Counted from the first letter of the stretch, positions 40,427-50,236 are shown. The stretch is DNA of 54,125 nucleotides from an uncultured Oscillospiraceae bacterium (GCA_910588625.1 CAJUQN010000014.1:1-54125), one strand, 5' to 3'. Numbers and translations: made by a program. Notes: generated by a model from the sequence alone, not told the origin.

Positions 40427-41077
40427 TTAATAAAATACGCCAAGCTGTTCCATAGCGGCCTGGAACCAAGGCCGGAGGAAGTATTCCAGCTCGTAACTGG
40501 GGTCCTCGTTCAACTTATCGACCAGCTCAGGGGTCATCGTGCAGGAGGGCTGGCGCACACCATCAATGGTTAAATAGGTATCATTATAGTCAAGACCGTT
40601 CCAAGTGCCCATGCCGTCTTTCGACTCGAAATACTCGGCCCAGCCAAAGTGATCCAAGGTGCCGCCTACAATCACATAGCCCTTGTTCCCAGTGGCCGGG
40701 TCTGTGTGCTCGTAGATATAAGGTGTATCTTCGTCAATAAGGCCGGTCAGGTCGGTGCGCTCCTCGCCGTTGACGAACCACAGTTTCCCGTTCTCCTGGA
40801 CAATAGGGGCATTCGCCTCGTCAATCGTCCAATTAGAGCTGCCGCCGTCCTCAGAAATGACTACCGAGCCGCCCGTCACGAAGTTATACACCTGACCGGG
40901 CAGGCCCGCCGCGATGGACAGCACGCACCCCACCGCCAGCGCCGCCGCCAGCACCAGTGCCTTGACAGAGGGCATACGCCGCTTCTGAGTACCCTTATTC
41001 TCCAACATATCCATGATTTCCTCCTTTTTCCGGTCGCTTAACTTGACCTGTTCCATCATGCTCCAGTAGTTGTTCAT
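40427..41077 (-). CDS. Putative anti-sigma factor (membrane)
   Basis: 216 residues. An N-terminal cytoplasmic part ('MEQVKLSDRKKEEIMDMLEN') is typical of the partner region of clostridial anti-sigma proteins. One membrane helix (~37-60, 'ALVLAAALAVGCVLSIAAGL') and an outside domain with Gly/Asp-rich strands and no known fold follow. The gene starts 83 bases inside the sigma gene in another frame, so the two are co-translated. It probably holds the sigma factor at the membrane until an outside signal arrives. Confidence 0.65.
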   Translation of the reverse strand: MNNYWSMMEQVKLSDRKKEEIMDMLENKGTQKRRMPSVKALVLAAALAVGCVLSIAAGLPGQVYNFVTGGSVVISEDGGSSNWTIDEANAPIVQENGKLWFVNGEERTDLTGLIDEDTPYIYEHTDPATGNKGYVIVGGTLDHFGWAEYFESKDGMGTWNGLDYNDTYLTIDGVRQPSCTMTPELVDKLNEDPSYELEYFLRPWFQAAMEQLGVFY

Positions 41078-41531
41078 CGTCGCTCAGCTCCTTTTTCAGC
41101 ATGTCCCGGCCCCGGGCCATGCGCGTCTGGACCGCCGTTCGGGAGATATGGAGGATGTCCGCGATCTCCCCCTGGCCGTAGCCCTCCCAGTAGTACAGGT
41201 GGATCACCGCCCGGTATTTGGGGGGAAGGGTCATCACCGCGTCCCACAGCTCCCGGGCGGACTCGTCCTTGAAGGGGACGTTCTCGTCCAGCTCCCCCAC
41301 GTTCCGCCGCCAGAAGGACCTCAGCTGGCTTTTGCACAGGTTGGCGGCGCAGGTGAGCAGCCACGCCTTTTCCCGCCCGGGCAGAAGGGCCGTTTTCCCC
41401 TCCGCCAGCTTGAGGAACACGCTCTGGCACACGTCCTCGCCGTCGGCCCGGTTCCCCAGGTAGCTGTAAGCCAGCCGGAACACGTCGTCGCCGTATTGGC
41501 GGAACAGGTCCGCCAGCGCTTCTGCGTTCAT
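40995..41531 (-). CDS. ECF-type RNA polymerase sigma factor
   Basis: 178 residues from the ATG at 41531, preceded by AGGAGGTGA. Region 2 ('FRQYGDDVFRLAYSYLGNRADGEDVCQSVFLKL') binds core polymerase and the -10. Region 4 ('LPPKYRAVIHLYYWEGYGQG' then 'EIADILHISRTAVQTRMARG') is a helix-turn-helix for the -35. No region 1.1 or 3 is present. It is encoded with an overlapping membrane anti-sigma gene, the usual ECF arrangement. The regulon is unknown. Confidence 0.93.
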   Translation of the reverse strand: MNAEALADLFRQYGDDVFRLAYSYLGNRADGEDVCQSVFLKLAEGKTALLPGREKAWLLTCAANLCKSQLRSFWRRNVGELDENVPFKDESARELWDAVMTLPPKYRAVIHLYYWEGYGQGEIADILHISRTAVQTRMARGRDMLKKELSDDEQLLEHDGTGQVKRPEKGGNHGYVGE

Positions 41532-41630
41532 TGTGCGGTCACCTCCTTTTCGATGTTGTCTTTCTTGCAGCTGCAACTATAAAACGATTGAGGGGGCCAG
41601 AATATCACAAGCTCTCAAAAACTTTTATGA

Positions 41631-41662
41631 AAAAGGCGGCCAACCATGTTCAGTTGGCCGCC
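41631..41662 (-). terminator. Terminator of the SGNH lipoprotein gene
   Basis: Minus strand: GGCGGCCAAC, loop, GTTGGCCGCC, then TTTTT. It lies just after the stop at 41672. Confidence 0.9.
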
Positions 41663-41671
41663 CAGCTATAT

Positions 41672-42574
41672 TTATTGTTCCGGCTGCTCTAACGCCTGCT
41701 CCCGCAGGGCAAAGTACCGCTCCCGGTCCATGACGTGGTTTCGGATGTAATCCGCCCAGGGCTTGTAGCCCGAGTAGGCAAAGTGGCACCCGTCGTTGGC
41801 CAGCTCTGCCGGGAGCTGGCCGTCCGGCCCGGTGTAGACCTCGGCGGTGTTGAGCAAAACCACCTTTTTCTCCGCCGACACCCGGACGATGGCCTGGTTG
41901 AACGCGGCAAGATTGGCGTTGTTGATGTAGCTTTCCAGCTTGTGCTGCCTGCACATAGCGTCGTTCAGCGGGGGCATGAGCTGGAGGTAGATCACCGCAT
42001 CCGGTTGGAGGGAGATGATTTTGTCCATCAGCGCCATCAATCCGCTCTCGTAGCTCCCGGCGGGGTAGCCCAGCTCGTTGACCCCCAACATGATATACAC
42101 GTTGTCATACTGTTTCAGCGCCAGCGCCTCTATCATGCTGCATTTCCTGCCGCCGATCTCAAAGGGGCGGTAGTCCTCGCTGTCGGCGCGGAACACCGTC
42201 ATGCCCCGTGCCCAGAAAAAGTCGCCGTGCTTCATGCCGCTGAACAGCTGGAAGCCCTCGGTGCGGGAGTCGCCCAGAAATACGGTGTTGTCAAAAAAGC
42301 TGTCGTCCGCTACCGGCTCGCTCTCCGCCAGCGGCGTGCCGAACTCGTATGGCGCCGCCGATTCTGGGGTAGGGGTGGGCTCTGGAGTTGGCTCGGGGGT
42401 GGGGTCCGGCGTGGGGGTAGGGGTGGGCTCCGGCGGCATGGACAGCGCGTCAGAGGCCACGGGCGGGGCCTCCGGGGAAGAGGAGGGCACATAGTGGCCC
42501 GAAGTGGAACCGCAGCCCGCCAGCAGGACCAACGCTAGGGAACACAGCCCAAGAGACAGCTTTTTACTGAACAT
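41672..42574 (-). CDS. SGNH/GDSL-family lipoprotein
   Basis: 300 residues. A lipoprotein signal ends in 'LLAGC'. A Pro/Thr/Glu repeat linker (~35-75) follows, then an SGNH hydrolase domain: block I 'FLGDSRTEG' (nucleophile Ser), block III 'MLGVNELG' (Asn) and block V 'NDGCHFAYSGY' (Asp and His). Surface SGNH enzymes add or remove acetyl groups on glycans and cell-wall polymers. The substrate is unknown. The gene is monocistronic, with its own promoter and terminator. Confidence 0.88.
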   Translation of the reverse strand: MFSKKLSLGLCSLALVLLAGCGSTSGHYVPSSSPEAPPVASDALSMPPEPTPTPTPDPTPEPTPEPTPTPESAAPYEFGTPLAESEPVADDSFFDNTVFLGDSRTEGFQLFSGMKHGDFFWARGMTVFRADSEDYRPFEIGGRKCSMIEALALKQYDNVYIMLGVNELGYPAGSYESGLMALMDKIISLQPDAVIYLQLMPPLNDAMCRQHKLESYINNANLAAFNQAIVRVSAEKKVVLLNTAEVYTGPDGQLPAELANDGCHFAYSGYKPWADYIRNHVMDRERYFALREQALEQPEQ

Positions 42575-42615
42575 TTCAACACGGACTCCCTTTCCTCTAT
42601 TTTGGACTTCGTGTT

Positions 42616-42644
42616 ATGTTAGCACACAAGTAGTTGTGGGTCAA
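42616..42644 (-). promoter_or_regulatory. Promoter of the SGNH lipoprotein gene
   Basis: Minus strand: TTGACC, a 17-base spacer, then TAACAT, about 40 bases before the ATG at 42574. Confidence 0.7.
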
Positions 42645-42694
42645 GGAACGAAGGGTTACAAAACAGCATCAAAATTGTAACAGGGGAGGAAACC

Positions 42695-43915
42695 TCAGCC
42701 GGCCCGCCATTTTCGGCTCAGAGCCAGCGCAGACGACACCACCAGCAGCCCCAGCGCCAGACACCCGGCGATGCCCACGGTGCGGAAAAAGGTCTCCAGA
42801 AACAGGTCCGTGTCCCCCCGGAGGCCGTAGTCCATGGCCTGATAGATGGTCAGCCCCGGCACCAGCGGGAACATGGCGATGACCAGATAGGACGTGGCCG
42901 GACACCGCCTCAGCCGGGCCATCCACTCGGAGTAGGCCGCCACAGCGATGGCGGCGATGAGGCTGGCCGCGAAGGGGTTGCTCCACAGCCCCATACCCGC
43001 CAGATAGAACGCCCAGCCCAACGCTCCGCCGAAGCAGCATAAAAGCCCCCCCACGCCCTGAGCGTTGAAGGCCGGACAAAATCCCAGACAGGCCACAAAG
43101 GCGAAAATGCAGTACAGCAGGGGGGCGTACTCCGTGCCCGCCCCGGCCTGGAGGGGCGGCGCCTCCCGAAACAGCGACATGGCGGACCCCGCCCCCAATG
43201 CGATGGCTCCCGCCGACAGCACCGCCCGGGCGAAGGTGGCCAGCCCCGCCACCATGTCCCCGGTGAGCAGGTCGCTCATAAAATTGGTGAACACCAACCC
43301 CGGCACCAGCACCATGATGGCTCCGGCGATGGTGATCTCCCGGCTGACGGGCGCGCCCAGCGCCGCCGCTCCACAAGCCAGCGCGCTAAGCACAAAGGCC
43401 GCCGCCAGCGTGGAGAGAAAGGAGTTCACTCCCGCCAGCCCCAGCAGCGTCAAGCACGCCCCGCAGGCCAGCCCCGCCAAGCCCGCTGTCATGGCCTCCG
43501 CCCAGCCGCCGGAGAAAAACAGCGCAAAGAAAAACGCCCCCAAAAAGTACCCGAACAGGCACAGCGCCGTGGGGTAGCGCCGCAGGGACGCCGCCGTCTC
43601 CCGGCACTGCGCCAAAAGCTCCGCCGGGTCCTCCGGCGGGGCGGCGCACAGGCGGCGGGACAGGTCGTTGAACCGCTCAATGCCCTCGATGTCCACCGCT
43701 GAGGGGCGCACGCGGCGCATGACGGTGCGGGTCCGGCCGTCCGGACAGGGGACGCTCACCCACAGGCAGTTGGGGATGGCGAACACCTCGCCCTCCAGGC
43801 CGTGGGCGGCCAAAAGGCGGTGGACGGTGTCCTCCACGCGGGGGATCTCCGCGCCGCACTCCAGAAGCTGACGGCCCATCTCGCAGCAGCCCTCCAGCAG
43901 CAAATCGTAGTCCAT
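42695..43915 (-). CDS. Threonine/serine exporter, fused ThrE type
   Basis: 406 residues. The N-terminal cytoplasmic domain ('GAEIPRVEDTVHRLLAAHGL', 'VMRRV') is typical of the ThrE/DUF1212 family, followed by about five membrane helices. A second half with about five more helices ('GFCPAFNAQGVGG', 'ATSYLVIAMFPLVPG') corresponds to the small ThrE partner. The two modules, separate genes in some Firmicutes, are fused here. The family exports threonine and serine, using the proton gradient. An AAAGGAGG site precedes the ATG. Confidence 0.88.
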   Translation of the reverse strand: MDYDLLLEGCCEMGRQLLECGAEIPRVEDTVHRLLAAHGLEGEVFAIPNCLWVSVPCPDGRTRTVMRRVRPSAVDIEGIERFNDLSRRLCAAPPEDPAELLAQCRETAASLRRYPTALCLFGYFLGAFFFALFFSGGWAEAMTAGLAGLACGACLTLLGLAGVNSFLSTLAAAFVLSALACGAAALGAPVSREITIAGAIMVLVPGLVFTNFMSDLLTGDMVAGLATFARAVLSAGAIALGAGSAMSLFREAPPLQAGAGTEYAPLLYCIFAFVACLGFCPAFNAQGVGGLLCCFGGALGWAFYLAGMGLWSNPFAASLIAAIAVAAYSEWMARLRRCPATSYLVIAMFPLVPGLTIYQAMDYGLRGDTDLFLETFFRTVGIAGCLALGLLVVSSALALSRKWRAG

Positions 43916-43942
43916 AAATGGGCCTCCTTTGGGAAAACTGGG

Positions 43943-43969
43943 AAAAGGGACCGGAAACCCGGCCCCTTT
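43943..43969 (-). terminator. Terminator after the 48-aa gene
   Basis: Minus strand: AAAGGG.CCGG, loop, CCGG.CCCTTTT. It separates the small gene at 43978-44124 from the exporter gene downstream. Confidence 0.65.
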
Positions 43970-43977
43970 CGCTCTGT

Positions 43978-44124
43978 TTACTGTTTCAGCCCTGAGATAT
44001 AGGCGTCAATCAGTTTTTCCAGTTCTTCATAGCTGTAGCTTTTGCCGGGTTCCTGCTTCAAGATCCTGAGCAAGTCATACGCCATGGCCTTTTGGACATC
44101 TTTGCGTTCGTTTTCGGCAGGCAT
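43978..44124 (-). CDS. Small hypothetical protein
   Basis: 48 residues from an ATG at 44124, with an AAAGGAG site. It is helical and charged: 'MPAENERKDVQKAMAYDLLR' then 'SYSYEELEKLIDAYISGL'. The 'YSYEELEKLIDAYI' helix is reminiscent of short clostridial proteins of unknown role. Ribosome site, terminator and coherent codon use support it as a real gene. The family is not recognised. Confidence 0.55.
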   Translation of the reverse strand: MPAENERKDVQKAMAYDLLRILKQEPGKSYSYEELEKLIDAYISGLKQ

Positions 44125-44238
44125 ATCTCCGGTCTCCTTTCCTGTGGGGAATAAAAATAGTATACCACATTATAGCAGGAAATGCAAGGGCTGGCGGGTT
44201 TTGCCAGCGCTTCCATTTTATTTTGTGAAAAATTTGGG

Positions 44239-44273
44239 TTAACCCTTGCAAAATCTTGCCGATAGAGTATAAT
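44239..44273 (+). promoter_or_regulatory. Promoter region of the SLH protein, sigma-A with sigma-D-like overlap
   Basis: TTGCAA (44246-44251), 16 bases, TATAAT (44268-44273) fits sigma-A. GCCGATAG (44258-44265) also matches the sigma-D -10 consensus in 7 of 8 positions, with TTAA 15 bases upstream. The leader to the ATG at 44425 is about 145 bases and holds no other feature I recognise. Confidence 0.6.
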
Positions 44274-44424
44274 AGTAGCTGTATAACTGTGGCGTCGGAG
44301 GCGTCAGCCAATCATTCCGATGGAAGGAGGGCCGCATGCCCGGCCACGCCCCGAAACGGGACAAACCAAGCCGGAAAACCGGCGAGATCCAGCGATTCAA
44401 ACCAGAACAAGGAGGAAGAGAAAC

Positions 44425-47400
44425 ATGAAGAAACGACTTTTGTCGGCGGCTTTGGCCCTGGCCATGGTGCTGACATTGCTGCCGTTGTCCGCCATGCCCG
44501 CGTCGGCGGCGGGTGAAGAATACTGGGGCAAAACGGTTGCGTATTACGCGGCGGGCGCTACTTACCCTGGCGCGGCTTCCGGCGCGACAATCACGACGGC
44601 TGGCTGGTATTACATCAGGCCCGCCACCACCACCGACCCCATTACCCTTGTGCCGGTGTCCAGGGGCGTCATCAACAGCACCGGCGCCAGCGGCACATGG
44701 TATAACAATGTGGCCGACGCCATGGGTTACGGCGCCAGCAGCGTCAAGCTGCTTGGTGATGTGTCGGAAGCCGTCGGTGGTTTTGCTCCGAACAGAAACA
44801 TGACGATTGATTTGAACGGACATATTTGGACCACCAATGACATCAATATTTATAAGCAGGTGCTAAGTAGCAGCGGCGCAACCGCTAATAACGGCCTCAC
44901 AAAGCTCACCATCCAGGATACCTCGACGGCAGCAACTGGCACATTCACAGGTGACATCAAAGTTTCTCCCAACGTTGCTGTCGGCTGGGGCTACAACTGC
45001 GAGATCGAGCTCAATAATGTGTCGAACGCGAACGGCGCCATCACGATGAATCATGCCGGAAGCGGCAAGGTGACGGTGACCAACGCCACGATTGGCGATA
45101 TCGACCTGGTTGGCGTGCCCGCCGCGGCGGGCGGCAGCACCACCGGAGGCACCGTCACAGTCACGGGCAGCAAGTCCAATACAGGCCACATCAAACTTGA
45201 TAAGTTTACCGGCTCTACCATCAGCGGCGGCAAGATCGACGTGAACGGCAGCGCAAGGACGGACTGGCTGTCCATCAACAGCACCAACAGCGCCGACATC
45301 GACGTGACCAACGCCCAAAGCGGCAGCGTTACCATCCAGGGATACAATTCTAAGCTGGACGTCACCAGCGGCAGCGTTGGCACCGTGAACATTTTCGGCC
45401 ACGACAGCACCATTGCCAGCAATCTGAAGAACAGCACGGCCCCCACCGTGACCATCACGGGCCAGGGCGCACAGGCGGCGGGGATCCAAAAGGCGGGCCT
45501 CAGCACGGAAGCCCTCCTGAACCCGTACAATATCAACATCCTCTATAATGCCCAGGTGACCGGGACGATTGTGCTGGATAACGCGAAGATTCTGGTCAAC
45601 GGCGGCAAAGTGGGCGGCAAGACCTCTTTGAAGATCGGCGAGCTGACCCTGGGCGCGGCCAATCAGACCACCATGCCCACCACCATGGGCGCGATTGAGC
45701 TGGGCGCGGCGACGGTGCCTTACGATCTGAAGGATCAGAATTACGGCCAGGTGTCCATGAAGGTGGTGGGCACCAACGTCACCACAGGCGCGATTACCGA
45801 GGTGCAGGATAACAATATGAACATCTCGGTGACCATCCCCGCCGACTACAACAACAAGTTTGCCGGCGTCACTCCCGCGTCTGGCGCCGCCAAGTGGGCG
45901 AAGGGGACCATCAGCGGAGGCAAGTGGACCACCGCGCTCACGTATAGCGATGGACTGCTGAACAGCAACCTGCTGTACCTGCTGACCGATACCAGGGATA
46001 CCGGCTACACCAATTCCTACTGGCAGAGCAGCCAGATCAACGACCTGGTGGCGAAGTATGTCCCGTCAGCCGGCGGAACTTCCACAACTACCGTCACCAC
46101 CACTGACAAAAGCGCCACCGCCACCAGCACCGGCAAGCTGACCCTCAAGGTGGGCGACCCGGCCACCGTGCCCAATCCGGGCACCGGCAGCGGCGGGGCG
46201 CAGCCCACGGGTACACCCAAGACTGTCTTTGAAGTGACCTTTGGCCCCAGCGCCACCACCTTCCAGCTGCCCTCCGAGGTGGGCGGCAACACCGTCAAGG
46301 AGTGGACGTCTGACGACCGCTCCCCCGTGGGCGGCGGCGGCGCCGTGGCTTTGGGTGGGACTGAAGATGTGACTTTTACCGCCGACAGCCTGGGCTATCA
46401 GATCACCAAGGTGAACGATGTGCTCATCGCGGACAGAACGGCGAACCCCACGGCCACCGCCGCGTTCAGCGGCAACACCATCAGCCTGTCCGGCGCGGTA
46501 TGGGCCGTCGGCAACACCGCCACCATTGACCTGGTTCTCAAGACCGATTCGGGGGACGTCAAAGTAAAGGCGGCCTGGAACCCCGACACCAACTCCCTCA
46601 CCTTTATGGAGGGCGCCCAGACCCTCAGCGCGCAGACCAACGGCAGCATGATTTTCACGGACAGCATGACCGCCATCCAGTTGACCGTCAACAACACCAA
46701 GTACACGCTGAGGAACGCGGGCCTGCGCAAGGAGGCCAGCCTCCTGAAGGTCCAGGGCAACGGTAATGCCGGCGCCAGAAACAAGGGCGGCATGACCACC
46801 ACCGTGACCATCGCGGAGAACATCATGAACAAAGCGGCCCGGGAGAAGCTGGCCAAGGACATGACCGTGCTGGCCGGGGCTAACGGCGTGGTGGATTTCA
46901 GCGGGAGCCCCGCCGTCCTGGAGCGCCTGGGCGCTGTGCTGGCCGGAATTGACAACAATCAGGTCAACGCGTGGCTCAAGAGCGCCCGCCAGCAGGCGTA
47001 CCGCAAGCAGCACAACAACCAGAATCCCACGAATGACACCCAACTGCTGACCACCGGCTATAACACTGTGGCCGCCGTGCTGTACATGAATGTGAACATC
47101 ACCAGCTTCGGCAGTCAAGCCAGCGGCGGTATGCTCACCGCCACCATGACCCCCTATCTGCGGGTGGAGGTCCAGCATGATGATCCCGCTACGTGGGCCG
47201 ATAAAAATCCGCCCATCATCGTGCGCCAGCCCGCCAGCCTGGGCAATCTCACCGGCGAGGTGGGCGAGGTGGAGGTTACTTTGCCCCCGGTTACAGGTTT
47301 CACCCCCGCTGGTTATGCCGCGCAGAACAATACTTATGTTTACCCTGTGGCTGCGGCTAACGCAGGTGATCCCTACAAGTTCACCATGACCCATGCCGCC

Positions 47401-48816
47401 AGCAACGGCGCCGGTTTCGGCACCATCAGCATCAACGGCACTCCCGCGCCCATTTCCCTGGTAGACGATAAGGCCGCTACGGTAAACCCCGTGGTTGGTT
47501 ACAACACCCTTCAGGCCGCAGTGGACGACGCTAAGAACGGCTATGTTGTCAAGGTGGGGCCGAGCATCACCGGGAACCAGACCATTGAGATGCGCGGCAC
47601 AGCCAGAACGATTTATGTTGATACTCAGGGTAACGCCACCATCAAGTGCTCTACCAGCGGCGTTATTGTGAGTGAGAAAGTGAACGGCCATAACTATGCC
47701 GTTCAGTTGACCCGTGACAACATCGTGGTCAAACCCACCGAGAAGCCCATCCCCATCACCGTCGCGTCCGTTACCGGCGGTTCCGCCAGCCTCAGCGCCT
47801 CCCGCGCCAACGAGGGCGAAACCATCACCGTCACCCTGACGCCGAGCACCAATTACCGTGTGGGCGGCGTCACCGTTACCGCGGCTGTTAAGAACAGCAC
47901 TACCGGCGCTACCACCAATACCACCGTCGCTACCACGGCGGCCTCCACCAACAGCTGGCGCTTTGTGGTGCCCACCGGCGCCACCAGCGTCACCGTGACC
48001 CCGTCCTTCACCAAGACTCAGACCACTACCAATCCCACCGTCACTGTGTCCAACCCGAACCGCGGCAGAGGCACCGCCACCACCAGCGCGGGCAGCAACC
48101 AGGTCGCGCCCGGCACCACCGTGACCGTCAGCACCGCACCCGCCAGCGGCCAGCGCACCATGGGCCTGTCCGTCACCGGCGCTACCGCTTACCGCATCGG
48201 CGAGAATCAGTTCACCTTCACCGTGCCCAGCGGTTACGCCACCGTGGTGGTCACCCCCACCTTCGACGCGCAGAACGGCACCAGCTTCTCTGACGTGTGG
48301 TCCACCGAGTACTTCTCCCCGGCCGTGGCGTGGGCCGTGGGCCGCGGCATTACCAACGGCACCAGCACCTACACCTTCGGCTCCTACAACAGCTGCACCC
48401 GTGAGGATATGGTGACCTTCCTCTACCGCGCCGCGGGCAGCCCCGCCGTGGGCAACGTGCGCAATCCGTTCTGGGATGTCCAGCCGGGCAGCTACTACTA
48501 CAACGCCGTAATGTGGGCGGTGTCTAAGGGCATCACCAACGGCGTCAGCAGCAACCAGTTCGGCGTGGGCCAGAACGTTACCCGCGCTCAGGCGGTGACC
48601 TTCCTGTACCGCTACAACGGTTCTCCCGCTGCCAGCACGAACAGCGGCTTCTATGACGTGCCCAGCAGCGAGTATTACGCTAAGGCTGTGTCTTGGGCCA
48701 ATGCCACGGGCGTGACCAACGGCACCAGCACCACCGCGTTCAGCCCCAACCAGAATTGCCAGCGCGCTCAGATTGTGTCCTTCCTGTACCGCAATGCCAC
48801 TGGCGCCCGCGCTTGA
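44425..48816 (+). CDS. Large S-layer-homology (SLH) surface protein
   Basis: 1463 residues from the ATG at 44425 with AAGGAGGAAG. A signal peptide ends near 'SAMPASAA'. The long outside region is Thr/Gly/Asn/Ala-rich and beta-strand-like, with repeated 'GT.TVTGS'-type turns suggesting a beta-helix or adhesin stalk, then Ig-like or flagellin-like repeats (~1110-1285). Three SLH domains (~1288-1456) end the protein: 'FSDVWSTEYFSPAVAWAVGR', 'FWDVQPGSYYYNAVMWAVSK', 'FYDVPSSEYYAKAVSWANAT'. They anchor it to pyruvylated wall polymer. It may be a major surface-layer or adhesion protein. No enzyme domain is seen. Confidence 0.92.
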   Translation: MKKRLLSAALALAMVLTLLPLSAMPASAAGEEYWGKTVAYYAAGATYPGAASGATITTAGWYYIRPATTTDPITLVPVSRGVINSTGASGTWYNNVADAMGYGASSVKLLGDVSEAVGGFAPNRNMTIDLNGHIWTTNDINIYKQVLSSSGATANNGLTKLTIQDTSTAATGTFTGDIKVSPNVAVGWGYNCEIELNNVSNANGAITMNHAGSGKVTVTNATIGDIDLVGVPAAAGGSTTGGTVTVTGSKSNTGHIKLDKFTGSTISGGKIDVNGSARTDWLSINSTNSADIDVTNAQSGSVTIQGYNSKLDVTSGSVGTVNIFGHDSTIASNLKNSTAPTVTITGQGAQAAGIQKAGLSTEALLNPYNINILYNAQVTGTIVLDNAKILVNGGKVGGKTSLKIGELTLGAANQTTMPTTMGAIELGAATVPYDLKDQNYGQVSMKVVGTNVTTGAITEVQDNNMNISVTIPADYNNKFAGVTPASGAAKWAKGTISGGKWTTALTYSDGLLNSNLLYLLTDTRDTGYTNSYWQSSQINDLVAKYVPSAGGTSTTTVTTTDKSATATSTGKLTLKVGDPATVPNPGTGSGGAQPTGTPKTVFEVTFGPSATTFQLPSEVGGNTVKEWTSDDRSPVGGGGAVALGGTEDVTFTADSLGYQITKVNDVLIADRTANPTATAAFSGNTISLSGAVWAVGNTATIDLVLKTDSGDVKVKAAWNPDTNSLTFMEGAQTLSAQTNGSMIFTDSMTAIQLTVNNTKYTLRNAGLRKEASLLKVQGNGNAGARNKGGMTTTVTIAENIMNKAAREKLAKDMTVLAGANGVVDFSGSPAVLERLGAVLAGIDNNQVNAWLKSARQQAYRKQHNNQNPTNDTQLLTTGYNTVAAVLYMNVNITSFGSQASGGMLTATMTPYLRVEVQHDDPATWADKNPPIIVRQPASLGNLTGEVGEVEVTLPPVTGFTPAGYAAQNNTYVYPVAAANAGDPYKFTMTHAASNGAGFGTISINGTPAPISLVDDKAATVNPVVGYNTLQAAVDDAKNGYVVKVGPSITGNQTIEMRGTARTIYVDTQGNATIKCSTSGVIVSEKVNGHNYAVQLTRDNIVVKPTEKPIPITVASVTGGSASLSASRANEGETITVTLTPSTNYRVGGVTVTAAVKNSTTGATTNTTVATTAASTNSWRFVVPTGATSVTVTPSFTKTQTTTNPTVTVSNPNRGRGTATTSAGSNQVAPGTTVTVSTAPASGQRTMGLSVTGATAYRIGENQFTFTVPSGYATVVVTPTFDAQNGTSFSDVWSTEYFSPAVAWAVGRGITNGTSTYTFGSYNSCTREDMVTFLYRAAGSPAVGNVRNPFWDVQPGSYYYNAVMWAVSKGITNGVSSNQFGVGQNVTRAQAVTFLYRYNGSPAASTNSGFYDVPSSEYYAKAVSWANATGVTNGTSTTAFSPNQNCQRAQIVSFLYRNATGARA

Positions 48817-48844
48817 GGCTTAAATGCAAGCTGGGTAAAACCCC

Positions 48845-48880
48845 AAAAGAGGTCCGGCCATATGGCCGGACCTCTTTTTT
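48845..48880 (+). terminator. Terminator of the SLH gene
   Basis: A perfect palindrome, AAAAGAGGTCCGGCCAT with its complement, then TTTTTT. Confidence 0.93.
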
Positions 48881-49022
48881 GTTCAGTATTCCCGCTGAAT
48901 CTCGTGAAGCAGATTATGACAACTTTTTTAAAAACCATTGAAAGGTTTTGGAATTGACTTGAAAAGAGAGGTGTGGTTGATGTAATATAGTACCAAGACT
49001 TGATCGGGAAGGGCGGAAGCGC

Positions 49023-50219
49023 ATGAACAAAGAATTTCTCAAAAAGATTTTTTTCCAATCTCTGACGGGTTTTCTCTCCTTGGCGTTAGCGATCCTTCTG
49101 TTTTTCTGTATCCTGCGTATGGATCAGCTGCGCCAGACCTTCGGTTGGCTGGCGGCGGTTCTGACGCCCTTTGTCTACGGTGGCACCATGGCCTATCTTC
49201 TAAAAACTCCTTGCGGTTTTTTGGAGGAAAAAATCGAGGCGTTTTTGCCGCAAAAGCAGAAAAAGTTTGCCAATACCCTCAGTGTGATTGCGGTCATGAT
49301 TCTCGGTATACTGGTAATCTATTTGCTGCTGAACATGGTGATCCCTGAGATGTGGAACAGCATTGTCACCCTTGCGGTGGCCATCCCCCCCAAGGCGGAG
49401 GAGTTTGCCGGATGGCTAGTGGCCCACTTAGAGGGCAACGAGATGCTGCAAAACTATGTAAATAACGCCTTTGCCAGCATAGAGGACTGGTTGCGCAACT
49501 GGGCCAACACCGATCTGCTCCCCACCATGCAGGGGATGATGGATGGCGTCGTCGGTATGATGGGCGGCGTGTTCACCACAGTGAGCTCGGTGCTTACGGT
49601 GATCAAAAATATTGTTCTGGGCATCATTATCTGCATCTATTCATTGGCAGCGCGCAAAAAATTTGCCAAGCAAGGCAAAGCGCTGGTGTACGCAGCGTTC
49701 AAGCCGGAGCAAGCGGAAGCCGTGCTCAAGGAGCTGGCATTTGTCGATAAAACATTTGTGGGCTTTTTCGGCGGTAAGATCTTGGACAGCGCCATTGTGG
49801 GACTGATTTGCTATGTGTTCTGCGCGATCATGACTGTGGTGGCAGGGTTCCAAAATGCAGTGCTGATCAGTGTTATTATCGGCGTGACCAATGTGATTCC
49901 TTATTTCGGGCCGTTCATTGGGGCGGTACCCGCCGCGCTGTTGATTTTGATCTCCAGCCCCCGAAACTGTCTGATCTTCCTGATTTTCATTGTCATTTTG
50001 CAGCAGTTCGACGGCAATATTCTAGGGCCAAAGCTGCTGGCGGGAAGTGTGGGTTTGACTGGTTTCTGGGTGTTGTTTTCCATCACCCTATTTCAGGGGA
50101 TGTTTGGCTTTGTGGGCATTCTGGTGGGCGTTCCAGTGTTCGCCGTTATCTATGATCTGGTGAGGCGGTGGATAGTGGGCAGACTGAAAAAGCACAATAA
50201 GCTAGATGTATTGCAATAG
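49023..50219 (+). CDS. AI-2E family transporter
   Basis: 398 residues with about eight membrane helices. Family marks are 'LTPFVYGGTMAYLL', 'LVIYLLLNMVIPEM', 'VIIGVTNVIPYFGPFIGAVP', 'QQFDGNILGPKLLAGSVGL' and 'GMFGFVGILVGVPVFAVIYD'. The family includes the putative autoinducer-2 exporter TqsA and sodium/proton antiporters; the substrate here is not predictable. The gene is single, between the SLH terminator and a bidirectional hairpin shared with the chemoreceptor gene. Confidence 0.93.
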   Translation: MNKEFLKKIFFQSLTGFLSLALAILLFFCILRMDQLRQTFGWLAAVLTPFVYGGTMAYLLKTPCGFLEEKIEAFLPQKQKKFANTLSVIAVMILGILVIYLLLNMVIPEMWNSIVTLAVAIPPKAEEFAGWLVAHLEGNEMLQNYVNNAFASIEDWLRNWANTDLLPTMQGMMDGVVGMMGGVFTTVSSVLTVIKNIVLGIIICIYSLAARKKFAKQGKALVYAAFKPEQAEAVLKELAFVDKTFVGFFGGKILDSAIVGLICYVFCAIMTVVAGFQNAVLISVIIGVTNVIPYFGPFIGAVPAALLILISSPRNCLIFLIFIVILQQFDGNILGPKLLAGSVGLTGFWVLFSITLFQGMFGFVGILVGVPVFAVIYDLVRRWIVGRLKKHNKLDVLQ

Positions 50220-50236
50220 CGGCGTACATGATGAAA

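Noticed and set aside
46066..47691. A 541-codon minus-strand frame opposite the SLH protein
   Set aside because: It is an antisense shadow of a Thr/Gly-rich gene, with no ribosome site or domain.
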